From: Rhizoclosmatium globosum
Lineage: Eukaryota; Chytridiomycota; Chytridiomycetes; Chytridiales; Chytriomycetaceae
Reading direction: 5' to 3'
DNA: 64,000 nucleotides
NCBI GenBank assembly: GCA_002104985.1
Contig: MCGO01000083.1
Location: forward strand, 1 to 64,000
Both the position numbers and the translations under genes were made by a program. Each line of letters begins with the position of its first letter. Position 1 is the first letter of the stretch. Of this stretch, positions 21,298-31,732 are shown in pieces. Below the pieces are notes generated by a model. That model saw nothing but the letters and a program-made list of their open reading frames with translations. It did no database searches and was not told the DNA's origin.

Positions 21298-22452
21298 TCA
21301 TTGCTGCAACCCTCGTCCATGCTCTCGCCATGAATGCTGATCCAGCGACACTGTGTTCTTGTAAAATCGAAAACACAGAGGACACTGCAACGTTCTCGAG
21401 TTCACTAACGCCGCGACTTCCTTCTCTTTCGGTGACAAGTGCCGTAACATGTGTGGCGTCAAACTACACTTTTGCTTCGTTCTATACGTGCATCCCGGAT
21501 ATTCACACTGATACGGTTTCTCATTCGTATGACTCCGCATGTGTACCTATACCAGCGCGTATCAGTTTTACTAATCACCAAACAATGAAACACAAGAATA
21601 ACACACACCTTCAACCGATTATTCGTGGTATACGCTTTATCACACAACGTACACATGTACGGTTTCTCTCCCGTATGCGAGAGTGTATGAGACTTGAGAC
21701 CTGCAGCAGTCGGAAACGACTTTGTACAGCTTTCAAAGGTACACCGAAACTTTCGTTGAGTTCCATTCATGGGAGGTGCCACTGTACACGGAATGAATTC
21801 TATAAAGTTGGTAAGATATCTGTCAGTTATCTTTCGTTTGGATAGCCAAGCAAGGAAGATGTTCCAAGGGGGGAAACATCAATTTTACAAACTCACCAAG
21901 CCATGGCCCAGCATCCACATTTGTTGGTTGAACTTTCGGAGGCGCCGATACAGGGTTTGTTGTACCTTCCTGGATCACTCTCCAATCAAACGACTGGTCC
22001 TCCCGTATTTCTGGAGACGGTTGTTGTGTAGCACCTACAGCAGTTCCATCGATTTCATCTTCCAAGAGATTAATCAACGCGGCAAGACGGTCATGATGCC
22101 GGCCGCCCTGCTTATTCGGCGATACAGTGCATGATTCTGGCGAGAGGAGAACACGTTGACTTGGAAGCAGTTGTTCAGTTGTGGAAGAAGTGGGATAAGT
22201 TTGCCACCTCGAACTCGGTCGATTCTGATTCACCAAAGGCGGCACAGGACCCGATTCCACGTCTTCTCGGCGACTGTTCAAACACGAAAAGAGTGGAAGA
22301 GAACTGAGCCGTGGAAGTCTGACACCGGGATTCGCTGATTGGTCTCCAAATCCAATCATCGGAAACATGACATCTTCAACAAAACGAGGAAGACTTGGAA
22401 GCCGGGTTAAGCCTGGCAACGTGTGTTGATGTTCGGCCGTAGAAGGTATCAT
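21298..22452 (-). CDS. C2H2 zinc-finger protein, array member 1
   Basis: Start ATG 22452. The N-terminal 200 residues are mostly disordered but contain a helix-like motif, DRLAALINLLEDEID (residues 121-135), shared with the gene at 23930-25416. After an intron come four fingers: CTFESCTKSFPTAAGLKSH, then CTLCDKAYTTNNRLK with an intron right after RLK, CEYPGCTYRTKQKCSLTPHM, a linker of about 20 residues, and CPLCFRFYKNTVSLDQHSW before the last His. The finger set (FPTAA, TTNNRLK, KQKCxL, YKxxxSxxQHxW) is the signature of the whole array. It is presumably a nuclear DNA-binding regulator. The Zn ligands are all present; I see no known orthologue. Confidence 0.8.
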
Positions 22453-22829
22453 TCTTGTGGAAGGTGGGTGTCTTTTGGCAAGGCAAGGGTGGACTTTTGC
22501 GGGTGGTTTGTAGCTGAGTGGCTGAGAAAATGGTCAGGACCCAAAAATGATGTTCAAAGCAAATCGAAAAGCAAAGCATTGCAAACTGCGGGAAACACTT
22601 TTTCTTGCTCATCTCCTGTCAAATGAACCTTGTCGGGTTTTCCGTGAACCTCGAATGTTTGTAAGTGCAAACTGTGTTCAAAGAGGTTCAATACATCAAT
22701 AAAAACATGTTCTATATCGGAGTTCTATTATTTGACAGCTAAAGAGAGAGTAAATAATTGCAGCAAAGGGCACTGAAAAAAGAAATAACTAAGCTGCATT
22801 TGACGCGATTCAGGATTCCACACTGTTCC
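22453..22829. other. Intergenic region within the zinc-finger array
   Basis: About 375 bases holding the presumed promoter of array member 1 and the 3' end of member 2. No exon, RNA gene or repeat is visible. Confidence 0.4.
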
Positions 22830-23773
22830 CTATTCCCTACCATCCTCCCAACCACCACCACCCCTCTTTTTCCTCATCTTAAACGCCCTCTTCTCCTCCC
22901 GACTCCAATGCCTCCTCGCATGACTCGTAAGCCCACACTTCTGTTTACTCGCATACCCACACCCACGCACATCACACACATACGGCCGTTCCTCCGTATG
23001 ATCCCTCACATGCACTGTAAGCCGGTTTTGGGTCGTGTATGATTTCGAGCAGATGTGGCAGTGGAAGGGACGGTCGTTTGTGTGTGTGCGGATGTGTTCT
23101 TTGAGGCTTCCGGATGTGGCGAGGAGTTTGGGGCAGGTTGGGTAGGGGCAGGGGTGTCTTTTGAGAGGGGTTTTTGGAGGGAGGTTGTTGGGGGTGGTGT
23201 TGTTTGGGAATGAACGATGGTTGAAGAGGTGGTTGAAGAGGAGGAGGAGGGGGAGGGGTGTGGAATATGTTGATTGTGGTAGGAGTGGTTGGTGAACTTC
23301 AATGAACGATTTAATGACAGTCGCGGGAGATAAATCGGGTAGAGAATACTCAACTGGATCACGATTACATCGTTCAGAAGACTTCCTTCATAATCACCCT
23401 CAAGCAATTCCAAAAACGATGTGGTCGTCGTGGCAAAATCAGGAAGCAGGGACACTTGGCTTTCTTGCCATGAAGCCAACAGATTCGTCGCAGATTCTGG
23501 TGTATTCTCTGAGTATTCTTGGTTGAGTGTAAGTGTAGGGTTCGAGAAAGACCAAGCATCATCGATTGCTTCTCGTGGATCAACAACGGTATCTCCGAAG
23601 ACTTGGTCCAGACCAGGTTGAGTAATATTCGAATGGTTTGACAAAGAATGACTCGATGATGAAGGGGAAGGTAATTCGGCAACCGTTGATAGAGTTAGTG
23701 CGTTGCTAGGACCACCACGATCCTGGAGATCCTCCAATGATGCATTCCGATTGCCATGGTAGTTATCGCTCAT
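22830..23773 (-). CDS. C2H2 zinc-finger protein, array member 2 (lacks the last finger)
   Basis: Start ATG 23773 (MSDNYHGNRNASLEDLQDRG). The N-terminal part is Ser/Pro/Thr-rich. A frame change near 23380-23290, best explained by an intron (GTAATC donor near 23370), leads to the finger region: [58 protein letters not shown]. Relatives continue with a ~20-residue linker and a final C2H2 finger containing YK and QHxW. Here the linker is basic and the protein ends with a Gly-rich tail at 22830, so the last finger is absent. The first finger is also the most divergent of the array. Splice coordinates are uncertain. Confidence 0.7.
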
Positions 23774-23929
23774 TCTTGCCGGCTTGTCAACTCCTGAAAA
23801 CGCGAAAAGACTTGAACAGTCGACAAGCTTCTATGATTCTCGATGAATCAAATGAACACAAATCTCTATTTCCAAAATGAAGTCAAACATTTGCTCGACC
23901 ATCCTTCCAAAAAAACAAATCCATGATAT

Positions 23930-25416
23930 TCATTCCAATTCTGCTCCATGCTTATGCGCTTTCCACGAATGCTGATTGAGGGATTCCAACGACTTGTAAA
24001 ACTTGCCACACTCAGGACACGGCAACTTCTTTTCATTCTTTTCTTTCCACGCCTTCTTTTCTTCTGCATCCATATGTCGCATTAGATGACTCGTCAGTGC
24101 GCACTTCTGTTTCGCGGCATACCCACATCCAGGATGATCACACACATAAGGCCGTTCCCCAGTATGATCCCGTTCGTGCTGCTCGTGATTTTGAAATTAA
24201 AATATGCACCTACACAAAAAGAACAAATAGACAAATAGATATACTCACAACTTTCAATCGATTCTTTGTCGTGAACGCAACCCCACAAGTCTCACACCGA
24301 AACTCCCGTTCACCCGTATGTATCAACTGATGCACCTTCAAATTCGCCAGTTTCTGAAAACTCCTTCCACATCCAGGAAAATCGCAAATCTCCCTTCCTC
24401 GATCCCGATTATGTTTCTTGGTGTGTGCAATCAGCTTGGCTTCTATTGATGTAGCGAACGTGCATCCGATGCTGTCGCATTTGAAGGGAAGGTCGTCATG
24501 AACGGCCATATGCGCCTGTTCAATATTTTTTCCGAATGTCGAACCCAATTTAGATATCTATTGTGTGGATTTCAAAACTGTCAAACTCACCTTCAATCGG
24601 TATTTAGAGTTGAATGTGTGGTCACACACTTCACACGCATATTCGATGGGTTTTTCCAGATGCGTTGATAGATGTGATTCGAGGCCTTTTGGAGTGGGGA
24701 AAGCCTTGGTACAACCCGCATGTGTACACTTGAAACGGCGATTCAAAGATGTATCTGATTGTGATATAGATAAGACACAAACAATGAATGTTAAGGTTTG
24801 AAAATAAATTGGGGAGGGGGGATGGGTACGCACCAAGCCTTTGTTGGAGTTGTGGTTCGATTTCCGGATGAGGTTGGGGCGTTGCTGGTTGGCTGCTGCT
24901 CGCTACGACAGTAGTAGGAAGAAAGAGGTTGTGTTGCTGATCATAGGATTGATGGTTAGGCTGAAGAGGGGAAGTGGGAGGAAGGGGTGGCGTCTTTGTT
25001 GAAGAACGAACGACTGATTCGACTTCGTCTTCGAGAAGATGGATCAGGGCGTCGATGCGGTTCTTGTACGGTGCTTCAGAGCTGGTTTGGGACGGTGTTT
25101 GGGGCTGTGGCTGAGGCTGTAGCTGCGAAGGAGGCGGTGGTGGTGGTGGGTTGGTGGTGGTGGTGCTGTCCAAGGTTGCCGCGGGAACACCAAAGGCCTC
25201 GCACTTGACTTGATTTGGATTTGGATTTGGATTTGGAAAGTAGTTTGATGAGGGATGGGGAAGCTTATGGTGTCCTCCTTCATTAGCTTCATTGGGTCCT
25301 TCCTCTTCATCCATTGGCCCAGGTACAAACGGATACATCGACGCTGGCCCAAAGTGTGGGACCCTAGCAAGGCGGCTGTGGTCTAGGTCGGCGTGGGGGC
25401 TCATAGGCGATGTCAT
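23930..25416 (-). CDS. C2H2 zinc-finger protein, array member 3, with a doubled finger unit
   Basis: Start ATG 25416 (MTSPMSPHADLDHSRLARVP). The N-terminus is Pro/Gln/Asn-rich and carries NRIDALIHLLEDE (residues about 109-121), matching array member 1. Seven fingers follow in two units. Unit 1: CTHAGCTKAFPTPKGLESH, CEVCDHTFNSKYRLK (intron right after RLK), CDSIGCTFATSIEAKLIAH. Unit 2: [35 protein letters not shown] (intron after RLKV), CDHPGCGYAAKQKCALTSHL, then CPECGKFYKSLESLNQHSW. Unit 1 follows the FPTAA class and unit 2 the KLANLK class seen in separate genes of the array, so this gene looks like a fusion of both classes or an internal duplication. Presumed nuclear DNA-binding regulator. 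Confidence 0.78.
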
Positions 25417-25648
25417 AGACTGGGACAAGACTTGTTACAACCAGGTTCGCCCCTTTTCTTGTCGCAGAACTTGAAAAACGAGAAAAAAACTGGTGATGAA
25501 CCCAAGTAACACTGTTCACGATTAAGGATACTTTAGTCAGAATAACTTAAATATTCAACAAAATTAGTTAATGTAAAACGAAACAAAACTGAAAATGGAG
25601 TCAATGGTCCGGCCAAAACAACTCCTTGAATGATTACAAAGCATTCGG

Positions 25649-26833
25649 TTACGCGTCAACAGCTCCCTTTCCGTGCTCCCTCCACGAATGCTGATCCCTA
25701 GAAGAAGCACTCTTATACACTCGGTTACAGTAACTGCAAGGAACGGTACGAAGGCTTGTGAGTTGAAACAAGATTTTGTCCTCTGGATCCAAATGACGCC
25801 GTTTGTGAGCAGTTAAGCCACATTTCTGTTTGGCCGCGTACAAACATCCAGGATAATCACACACATACGGTTTTTCGTTCGTATGGTCGCGCATATGGAT
25901 ATTCAGACGGTTATTTGTAGTGTAAGCTTTGCCACAGTTAGGCACACCGCATTGGAACGGTCTATCACCTTTAATATTTTACAAGCCGTTTAATACGCTT
26001 TGCATGACAAATGCAGTTGGTACCTGTATGCATAAGGATATGAGACTTCAACGCAGCACCCGTTGGAAACGCCTTGTTACATCCTGGATGAATGCACGGA
26101 TTCGTTTTACTCTTCTGTTGTGATGAAGACCCTGACGATGATTCATCGTTACTAGTACTTGAACTGCTACAAGCCGGAGACCTAAAAAATCCAACAAAAG
26201 TGAGTGACGTTATCTATGACAAGTGGCGGGCAAGAGTCAGTGTTGGGAGCAGAAAAGGAGGGTTTTTCTGAATCGCGTAAGTGCCAAGCACAGTTACCCA
26301 AGCGCTGAACAACAAACGTGTTTCTGGACACACACACACACTTACTCTGGGAGGGACTCGGCCAAACTGTTTTGTCGAGACCGGAAGAAACCCGTGGCAG
26401 GAGGAACGTAGTTATAGTTTGGAGGTTGTGGTGGAGCTGTAGTCGGTGGAAGAGAGTCAAAGAAATTCCAGGGTAGCTGAAGTTGTTGTTCAACGGAAGT
26501 GGACCCGATCTCCTCTGTTGCGTTGAAGGTTGGGGTCAAGAGGGGAGACACGAAGAGAGGCGTCGAGGCTGCTGAGGTTGTAGATTGCTGCCAAACTGGA
26601 AACGCGTTGAACATTGGTTGGGAGAAGTGGCTTTGGTGCTGTAGTAAGAGAGAAGGTTCATTTGTCACAGCTGCCGGACCCCAAGGTGCGAATACTGCCG
26701 CTTGTCGTTGCATTCCCGTGGAAGCTGATTCCTGTACAGTACTCTCAAGGTTGAACTGAGTTACGTCAGTTGGAATCTGCTGCTGCGCTTCCATGTCGTT
26801 GCGTGACTGTGGCTGGTTCGAGGAAGCAAACAT
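25649..26833 (-). CDS. C2H2 zinc-finger protein, array member 4
   Basis: Start taken as ATG 26833; an upstream in-frame-less ATG at about 26979 could add a 5' exon, so the start is uncertain. The N-terminal 160 residues are rich in Gln, Pro and Ser. After an intron, SSTSNDESSSGSSSQQKSK precedes finger 1, CIHPGCNKAFPTGAALKSHI. After a second intron come CGVPNCGKAYTTNNRLNIHM, CDYPGCLYAAKQKCGLTAHK, a linker with FQLTSLRTVP, and CSYCNRVYKSASSRDQHSW. All zinc ligands are present. It is closest to member 5 (27463-28581): both have the FQLTS[LI]RT[VL]PC linker and S..DQH[SC]WREHGK end. Presumed DNA-binding regulator. Confidence 0.8.
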
Positions 26834-27462
26834 GTGAGGTGTTCGAAGAAGTCGTACTCTTCTGCATTCATAACTGATTGAGGCAACTTAGAAGGCATGG
26901 GGTGATGTTCTCCAGCTTCAAGATCTTGGAAGAAAAGTTGCGGCAAAATGGCTTCACCCTTGGAATTGTGCAATGAGACCATGCGCGCGTGTTTAGACAC
27001 CTTTTTTTCAAGGAGGAATATAACAAGGGCGCAATATAGTGACTATCCATACATTGAATGAAATTATGTCAAGTAGTTGTTGGTTTCGATTCAATGACGA
27101 AGAAAAGCCCCTCATTGCATACTTTTTGGAGATTACGATTTCCATCAAAACTTCGCTTTATCTGCGCCGAAACTCATCTCTGTGCATTATCCTTCATAAT
27201 GAATTCAAATGTTTGTTTCTTGTCGTTTCCACTTAAATCCCGTCGAAGCAGTGTAATCATTGAGGTTCAAGGCCAAGCAGCAATCAAGTCAAGGTTGTGA
27301 TAAGAAAACGACGTTAATTATTGATACAATGAATTTAAGCTAATCTGAAAACATAAATAATGAAACATAAAATGGTAGGTACATGAAAGTGTGCAAGAGA
27401 ATGCAACAGAATTAAATAAAATAAACAGAGTCTAAATAAATACCAGCTTCCTACCCAACATC
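26834..27462. other. Intergenic region between array members 4 and 5
   Basis: About 630 bases. The left part (to about 27000) may hold a 5' exon or leader of member 4 (MVSLHNSKGEAILPQL on the minus strand, then YDFFEHL), but the join cannot be settled by eye. The rest is AT-rich with no visible gene. Confidence 0.4.
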
Positions 27463-28581
27463 TCACTCAGACGCATGTGGCTTCCCATGCTCCCTCCAGC
27501 AATGTTGATCCCTTGATGCCTCATTCTTAAAAACTTTGGTGCAATTTGCACAAGGAAGCGTGCGAATACTCGTCAACTGAAACAGCATCTTATCTTGGGG
27601 ATCCCAATGCTTACGCTGATGTGCCGTCAAACCGCACTTCTGCTTCGCCGCATAACCACAGCCCCTGAAATCGCACTGGTACGGCTTCTCGTTCGTATGG
27701 TCACGTCGATGGACAACGAGGCGGTTATTAGTCGTGTACGTTTTCGGGCACAGGTCGCATTTGTATGGCTTCTCTTTCGTGTGAGTGAGGAAGTGAGAGC
27801 GAAGAGCCGCGGCCGTTGGGAACGCCTTCGTGCATCCTTCATATGTGCAAAAGTTGTTTCTAGGCTTAGGCACCCCATTCGTGGACGAAGCAGAAGATGT
27901 TACAGAAGTAGGAGAAGAAGCGTCCGAATTTGTTTCCTCAGAAGACCTAGTCAACAAGAGAAAGGTTAAAAATCAAGGTTAATTCAGTATCAAGGGGAAG
28001 CCAAGCATCCAGAAAAAATGTTCTTCCATCCAGAAAAGTGTTCGATCATACAAGAACCAAGCAAAACAAGTGTTCGATAGGGAAGCCAAGCATGGGAATA
28101 AGGGGATTGAACACTTACGAGCGACCCAGAGAATCTCCCGACGGGGGTTTCGACACCACCTCGACACTCAATGCTTGCTTTGACTTCTTTCCTTGCGCGT
28201 TCAATAAAGCTGTGCTCTGGGCGCCAAAGTTGTAGCTTGGGGGACGGTGAAATTGGGGCGGTGGTGGTTGGGGAAATGGGCCCCAAGGTGGCAAGCGAGG
28301 GTAGTGTGGTGGAAGAGACGGAGTGGTTGAGTAAGACTGATACGATGGTGGTGGAGCTAGTGGAGCCAGTTGTGCCAGAGGCGGGTAAGAGTTCCATTGG
28401 AGATGAGAGTTGAGCATGTTGGACCCCAGTTCCCGTAGATCAGTTGGATTAAGCGGAAGTGAATACGCGTTCGGTGGGATTGTGTACGGAGGGGAAGGCA
28501 GATGTGGGTTATGACCACGCTGGTTGGCTTGAGTTGCAACAGAGTGCAGGTAGGCGGCACGAGATGAGTCTTGAGTGAACA
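27463..28581 (-). CDS. C2H2 zinc-finger protein, array member 5
   Basis: The first usable ATG is at 28581 (MFTQDSSRAAYLHSVATQAN). The N-terminal 150 residues are Pro-rich (LPPHYPRLPPWGPFPQPPPP), as in many activators. An intron of roughly 150-170 nt (about 28115-27950) separates this from SSPTSVTSSASSTNG and the fingers: CTYEGCTKAFPTAAALRSHF, CDLCPKTYTTNNRLVVHR, CDFRGCGYAAKQKCGLTAHQ, a linker FQLTSIRTLP, CANCTKVFKNEASRDQHCW. Four complete C2H2 fingers, no intron between them, unlike members 1 and 3. Presumed nuclear regulator; no target known. Confidence 0.8.
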
Positions 28582-28910
28582 TTGTTTGCACACTGTAACG
28601 GTTCAATGTGGGTAATTAGCTTATGAGGGAAAAGTGCAAGGTTGGACCTACAATTGAGAGATTTTGCTTAATTTTTTTGCTCCATCCGTGCCGAACTCTT
28701 ACTTTCACTGAGCCAAGGCAGTGAAAATAATACACAACACCTAAAGGTTACTCCAGGTATACATACAGGATTATATAAGAGTGGAATTGATTTAACATAG
28801 TTTATTGCTCCAAACGTCATCCACACTCAAATCAGGTACAGGTGAGATAACAGTCTGCTTCAAGAGACAAGCACCCAGAATTACACTCAAAAAAGCTGAA
28901 CACACAAAGC
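28582..28910. other. Intergenic region between array members 5 and 6
   Basis: About 330 bases, AT-rich, containing the promoter of member 5 and the 3' end of member 6. Nothing else is visible. Confidence 0.4.
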
Positions 28911-29981
28911 CTACTTTCGCACAATCCTTGGAACAACACACGCTGATTTCTTATGATCTCGCCAAGAATGCTGATTCAGACTTTCATACGATTTATAAAA
29001 TTTGTCACAATCAGGGCATTTCAAGTTCTTCTCGTTCGCCTCCTTCCGCACCGCTTCCTTTTCTTCATGAGTCTTGTGTGTAAGCTTGTGGCTCGTCAGG
29101 CCGCATTTTTGTTTTGTGGCGTATTGACAACCGGGATAATCACACACGTACGGCTTCTCATTCGTGTGATTCCGTTCATGGATCGTGAGTCGATTTCGGG
29201 TCGTGAAGGCGGCTGGACAATACGTGCATTTGAACTGTCGAACGCCAGTGTGAACGGAGACGTGAACTTTTAAGTTCGCGAGTTTGGGGAATCGACGACC
29301 GCAGCCTGGGTAATCGCAAATGTTCTTCCAGTCCTTTTCGTGTGGAGATGAGCTGTCTGATTTGTTATATTTTAGAGGTGGAGGGGAAAGGATGTTATTA
29401 GAGTTACCTTGACTGTATTCCAGCTTGTGCAGTGCTAATTCACAATTTTGATTGATAGAATGCGGGGACGGATAATATACGGGAGGATACGAGCGAACGG
29501 GAGTGGGAGCTGCAAAAGCTGCGTCTGTTTGGCGCTGTCCGCATGAATACGGTTGTTGAAGAGGTATGCGATGATAAGGGTGGCTATAACTATAAGCTAC
29601 AGGTATTGTTCGATAATGATGGTTGTCTTTCGAAGAGACTGGTTGATCATATTGCGGTAAATGATTGGCCTCCACTGAAGTGCGACCTCTCGGATATTCA
29701 GGGCGACTCTTCACGAAGTATTGATTGTGAACATGAACTTGAGTTGGTTGGGTTTGTGGCAGAAGTATGGTGTTGAAGGGAGGAAGTGTTGGACGTTCTG
29801 TTGAATCAGACGAGCTTGAACTAACGGACTTTGAGATGTTGTCTGATGTTGAAACAATCGATTCGGGGCTGTCATCGAACGCAGGCGATGCTCGCAGCTG
29901 TGGGAACTGCCAACTGTTTGACAGTGCCAATGAGCTGTCAGCCTTGTCTTTCCCTTCCAGACGCGAATATTGCGAATCCAT
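28911..29981 (-). CDS. C2H2 zinc-finger protein, array member 6 (KLANLK class)
   Basis: A single exon of 356 residues from ATG 29981. The N-terminal 220 residues are Ser/Pro/Tyr-rich and look disordered. The fingers are CDYPGCGRRFPKLANLKVHV, CTYCPAAFTTRNRLTIHE, CDYPGCQYATKQKCGLTSHK, a linker rich in Glu/Lys (KEAVRKEANEKN), and CPDCDKFYKSYESLNQHSW. The first finger has KLANLK where members 1, 4 and 5 have FPTAAxLKS, which defines a second class within the array (members 6-9 and unit 2 of member 3). It is most like unit 2 of member 3. Presumed DNA-binding regulator. Confidence 0.82.
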   Translation of the reverse strand: MDSQYSRLEGKDKADSSLALSNSWQFPQLRASPAFDDSPESIVSTSDNISKSVSSSSSDSTERPTLPPFNTILLPQTQPTQVHVHNQYFVKSRPEYPRGRTSVEANHLPQYDQPVSSKDNHHYRTIPVAYSYSHPYHRIPLQQPYSCGQRQTDAAFAAPTPVRSYPPVYYPSPHSINQNCELALHKLEYSQGNSNNILSPPPLKYNKSDSSSPHEKDWKNICDYPGCGRRFPKLANLKVHVSVHTGVRQFKCTYCPAAFTTRNRLTIHERNHTNEKPYVCDYPGCQYATKQKCGLTSHKLTHKTHEEKEAVRKEANEKNLKCPDCDKFYKSYESLNQHSWRDHKKSACVVPRIVRK

Positions 29982-30136
29982 CGTTTTGAATAGAAAGTTT
30001 AAGAGTTTTAAAGGCTACTTAGAGGAAGCTGGTGGAAAATGAGGCTGGCTAATTTCCGATCTGTCTTTGCACTTGGAAAAACTCAAATACACAACCCACA
30101 GCGAAAATTACCCGAAGATTCCGTTTGCTAATAAAT

Positions 30137-31583
30137 TTATTTCCCGTGTTCCTTCCTTTGATGCTGATACGCCGCTTCTTCCGTCTTGTACAACTTTCCG
30201 CAATCTCGGCACGGGACAGTCTTTTTCGACTCTTTTCGTAACGCTTTCTTGACTTGAGCTGGTAAATGGCGTTGCATATGACTCGATAGACCGCATTTTT
30301 GTTTCGATGCATAATCACAGCCCGGGAAGTCGCACTTATATGGTTTCTCGTTTGTGTGTCTACAAAGACCGGTTAAATAGGAATTCTATTAGCGTTGCCG
30401 GGAAGAGCATTGAACAGGAAAGATATTTCGCATTTACCCGCGTTGGTGAACTTTGAGTCGATTCTTTGTCGTGAACGCCTTATCACATAAATCACACGCA
30501 AACGGGCGTTCACCGTTATGGGTCAGCATATGCGCTTTCAAGTTTGCGAGTTTTGTGAAGGCCCTTTCGCATCCTGGATGTGCACAGATTTTGTTTCGGG
30601 GCAAGTTGCTTGAAGAAGGTTTGGGCTTCAGAAGTGAATCCGAATCAACAGAGACTGGAGAAGATTATATTTAGACAACAGAAATTTTCGAGATACGATG
30701 AGAATACCTGAACGATAGACAACATGATCTCCTTTGGTATACGTCGATTCATGGGCGTTTTCAATGCAGCCAGCATTTGAGTATTCTTCAATTCGGTGAT
30801 TTCCAATGGCTATCGTTTCACTCCATGGTTCAGCTGACGGAGCGATATGCAGCGATGCATTCGGTAACCACAAACTAATATTTTTTTGTGTAGCCCCGTC
30901 AGAAGAAGTAGGCTCGGAAGAAAACATTGGAGATGTATCACGCAGGAGAGGATGGTCTTCGCTTTTGACTGGTTCTGAGTAAAACGGTGAGCAATCGAAT
31001 AAAAATGCTGCATTTATATGTGAATACCTTCGTTTAAATTGACGGGTGAAACGGAATTTGTAGTCAGTGAGGCGTTCTTGTCGAGTTCAGCTGATGGTGG
31101 GGCTGGATGGGCAGACAGCATTGATAATTCAGTAGCAGCGTCAATTAACGACAGCCAGCGGTCGAAGCCAGTGTTTTGGGTTGTCTGGTTGAGTCTGGAA
31201 GCCGAGGTATCATTGAGAGAAGGTTTTGACGGTTGATTACGTGGCCACCCATAGTCATTCAAAGCAGGAGATCCGAGCGACTGCACATTAATATCTTCAG
31301 TTCGCTTGGAGGATTTCAGTTCTCTTGTTGGATATGCTTGATGCGGAGAGGAAGGGATGAGTTGTGTTATTGGGTTATTAAGGTTTGAGCCGGCGGACGA
31401 GTCCGAGGTTATCGCCGAAGAGCCGTGGCTTTTCTGCGCAGTCTCTGCTGAAGCAACAGCGGCGACACTTGGCGAATGGGCGAAAAGGGCTCTGGTCTGG
31501 CTGACGTGGCTGGTGTCAAAGTGCAGCCCCGGCCCTGCATCGCATTCTGATATTGGTACACCTATTTGGCTTAAGGCGGACAT
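30137..31583 (-). CDS. C2H2 zinc-finger protein, array member 7 (KLANLK class)
   Basis: Start ATG 31583 ([20 protein letters not shown]). At least four exons. The N-terminal part is Ser/Thr/Pro-rich across two exons (to about 30710). Then come [40 protein letters not shown] (intron right after, about 30445-30362), [27 protein letters not shown], a linker [16 protein letters not shown], and [18 protein letters not shown] followed by the last His in RKEHGK and TAA 30137-30139. In the last finger the usual QHxW Trp is replaced (QHQRKEH). Presumed nuclear regulator. Splice points for the first two introns are approximate. Confidence 0.75.
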
Positions 31584-31732
31584 AAGAAAGGACAAAGTGC
31601 TGTCGGAGGTGCTGCAACAAAGGCGTCTGGAAAGTAGGTGGAAAAAGCTGAACTTCGCTGTTTTCCGCAAAAAAGAACCTTTCAGAAAAGAGAACTATTA
31701 TTTTTTTGACAAGTGACCAAGATAACAATGCA

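Noticed and set aside
25040..25260. GATTTG and GGTGGT repeats as a regulatory satellite
   Set aside because: They are coding: they specify the Asn-Pro and Pro runs of array member 3.
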